Made by a program: the position numbers and the translations under genes. From Massilia sp. Root133 (GTDB lineage Bacteria; Pseudomonadota; Gammaproteobacteria; Burkholderiales; Burkholderiaceae_D): a DNA stretch of 64,000 bases. Numbering within the stretch: position 1 is the first letter of the stretch; the number at the start of each line of letters is the position of its first letter. The DNA lies in contig NZ_LMEW01000011.1 in the NCBI RefSeq assembly GCF_001426525.1, positions 46,856 through 110,855 of the forward strand. Reading direction: 5' to 3'. The notes below the pieces were generated by a model that was not told the DNA's origin, did no database searches, and saw only the letters and a list, made by a program, of their open reading frames with translations. Below, in pieces: positions 63,968 to 64,000 of the stretch.

Positions 63968-64000
63968 TCTCTGCTGCTGACGAACAAAACGATTCGCAAA
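63968..64000 (+). repeat. 33-base direct repeat, copy 2 (cut by window end)
   Basis: Identical to 63856-63888 over all 33 bases available; the repeat may continue beyond the window. Confidence 0.95.

Larger units (their letters stand above)
63683..64000. other. Upstream region of an rRNA operon
   Basis: 318 bases without a gene up to the window edge. It carries a near-consensus promoter with an A-rich upstream stretch, a boxA, the sequence AACAGTCGATAAGTGTGGGC known from betaproteobacterial rRNA leaders, and a 33-base direct repeat. The 16S gene itself must lie past 64000 on the plus strand. Confidence 0.75.

Noticed and set aside
63683..64000. 16S rRNA gene start within the window
   Set aside because: The leader and boxA are present, but the conserved 5' end of 16S rRNA is not reached before 64000.

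Overview
The window looks like chromosomal DNA of a high-GC betaproteobacterium of the Oxalobacteraceae (Massilia/Telluria/Duganella type). This rests on the replication-origin gene order (gyrB, dnaN and dnaA leftward; rpmH, rnpA, yidD, yidC and mnmE rightward), on the sequences of DnaA, GyrB and MnmE, and on a betaproteobacterial rRNA leader at the right edge. The genus is inferred; no 16S sequence lies inside the window.

Layout. 1-6.6 kb: a leftward carbohydrate/sugar-acid locus (gluconokinase, TonB-dependent receptor, GntP permease, secreted pectate-lyase-fold protein cut by the window start), preceded by two LacI-type palindromes. 6.6-11.1 kb: an AI-2E-family permease, a glycolipid-binding-like protein, a DUF418 membrane protein and an MFS transporter. 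11.2-15.4 kb: two converging glycosylation clusters (DUF4254, GT2, GT9 against GT9 plus a dimethylformamidase-like protein). 15.5-19 kb: nudC, a membrane protein, folE, a truncated IS5-type transposase domain and a lipoprotein. 19.1-22.9 kb: a three-subunit molybdenum aldehyde/xanthine-type oxidoreductase. 23-28.1 kb: a MarR-controlled aromatic-acid-type efflux operon (marR, FUSC, DUF1656, HlyD, NodT). 28.2-33.5 kb: a HAD phosphatase, a PHB depolymerase, an acyltransferase, an HNH nuclease, an SDR-like protein and a cupin.

33.6-43.6 kb is the origin core: gyrB, dnaN and dnaA, the dnaA-rpmH intergenic region with a perfect DnaA box, then rpmH-rnpA-yidD-yidC and mnmE. 43.8-47.1 kb carries a REC-PAS-GGDEF-EAL protein and a histidine kinase. 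47.2-50.7 kb is a poorly understood envelope cluster (DUF3142, a 729-aa exported protein, a Tat-type DUF1439 lipoprotein). 51-57.4 kb holds a small zinc-ribbon protein, an Hpt protein, a CAP lipoprotein, a phosphatidylserine-synthase-like enzyme, a CsoR/FrmR regulator with an aldo/keto reductase, a penicillin-binding carboxypeptidase, a hydrolase and a 2Fe-2S ferredoxin. 57.4-62.1 kb is a translationally coupled Mla/Mce lipid-transport operon ending in a VanZ gene. 62.2-63.7 kb is a B12/radical-SAM enzyme. The last 300 bases are the promoter and boxA leader of an rRNA operon that starts beyond the edge.

Dispersed features include three 82-bp REP-type double palindromes (36.3, 42.1 and 55.1 kb), five 15-bp tandem repeats at the start of a heptosyltransferase-like gene, and a 33-bp direct repeat in the rRNA leader. 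I see no CRISPR array, tRNA gene, prophage or complete insertion sequence. I did not find one clear new system. The best candidates for uncharacterised biology are the DUF3142/729-aa/DUF1439 cluster and the orphan transposase domain with an adjacent palindrome.
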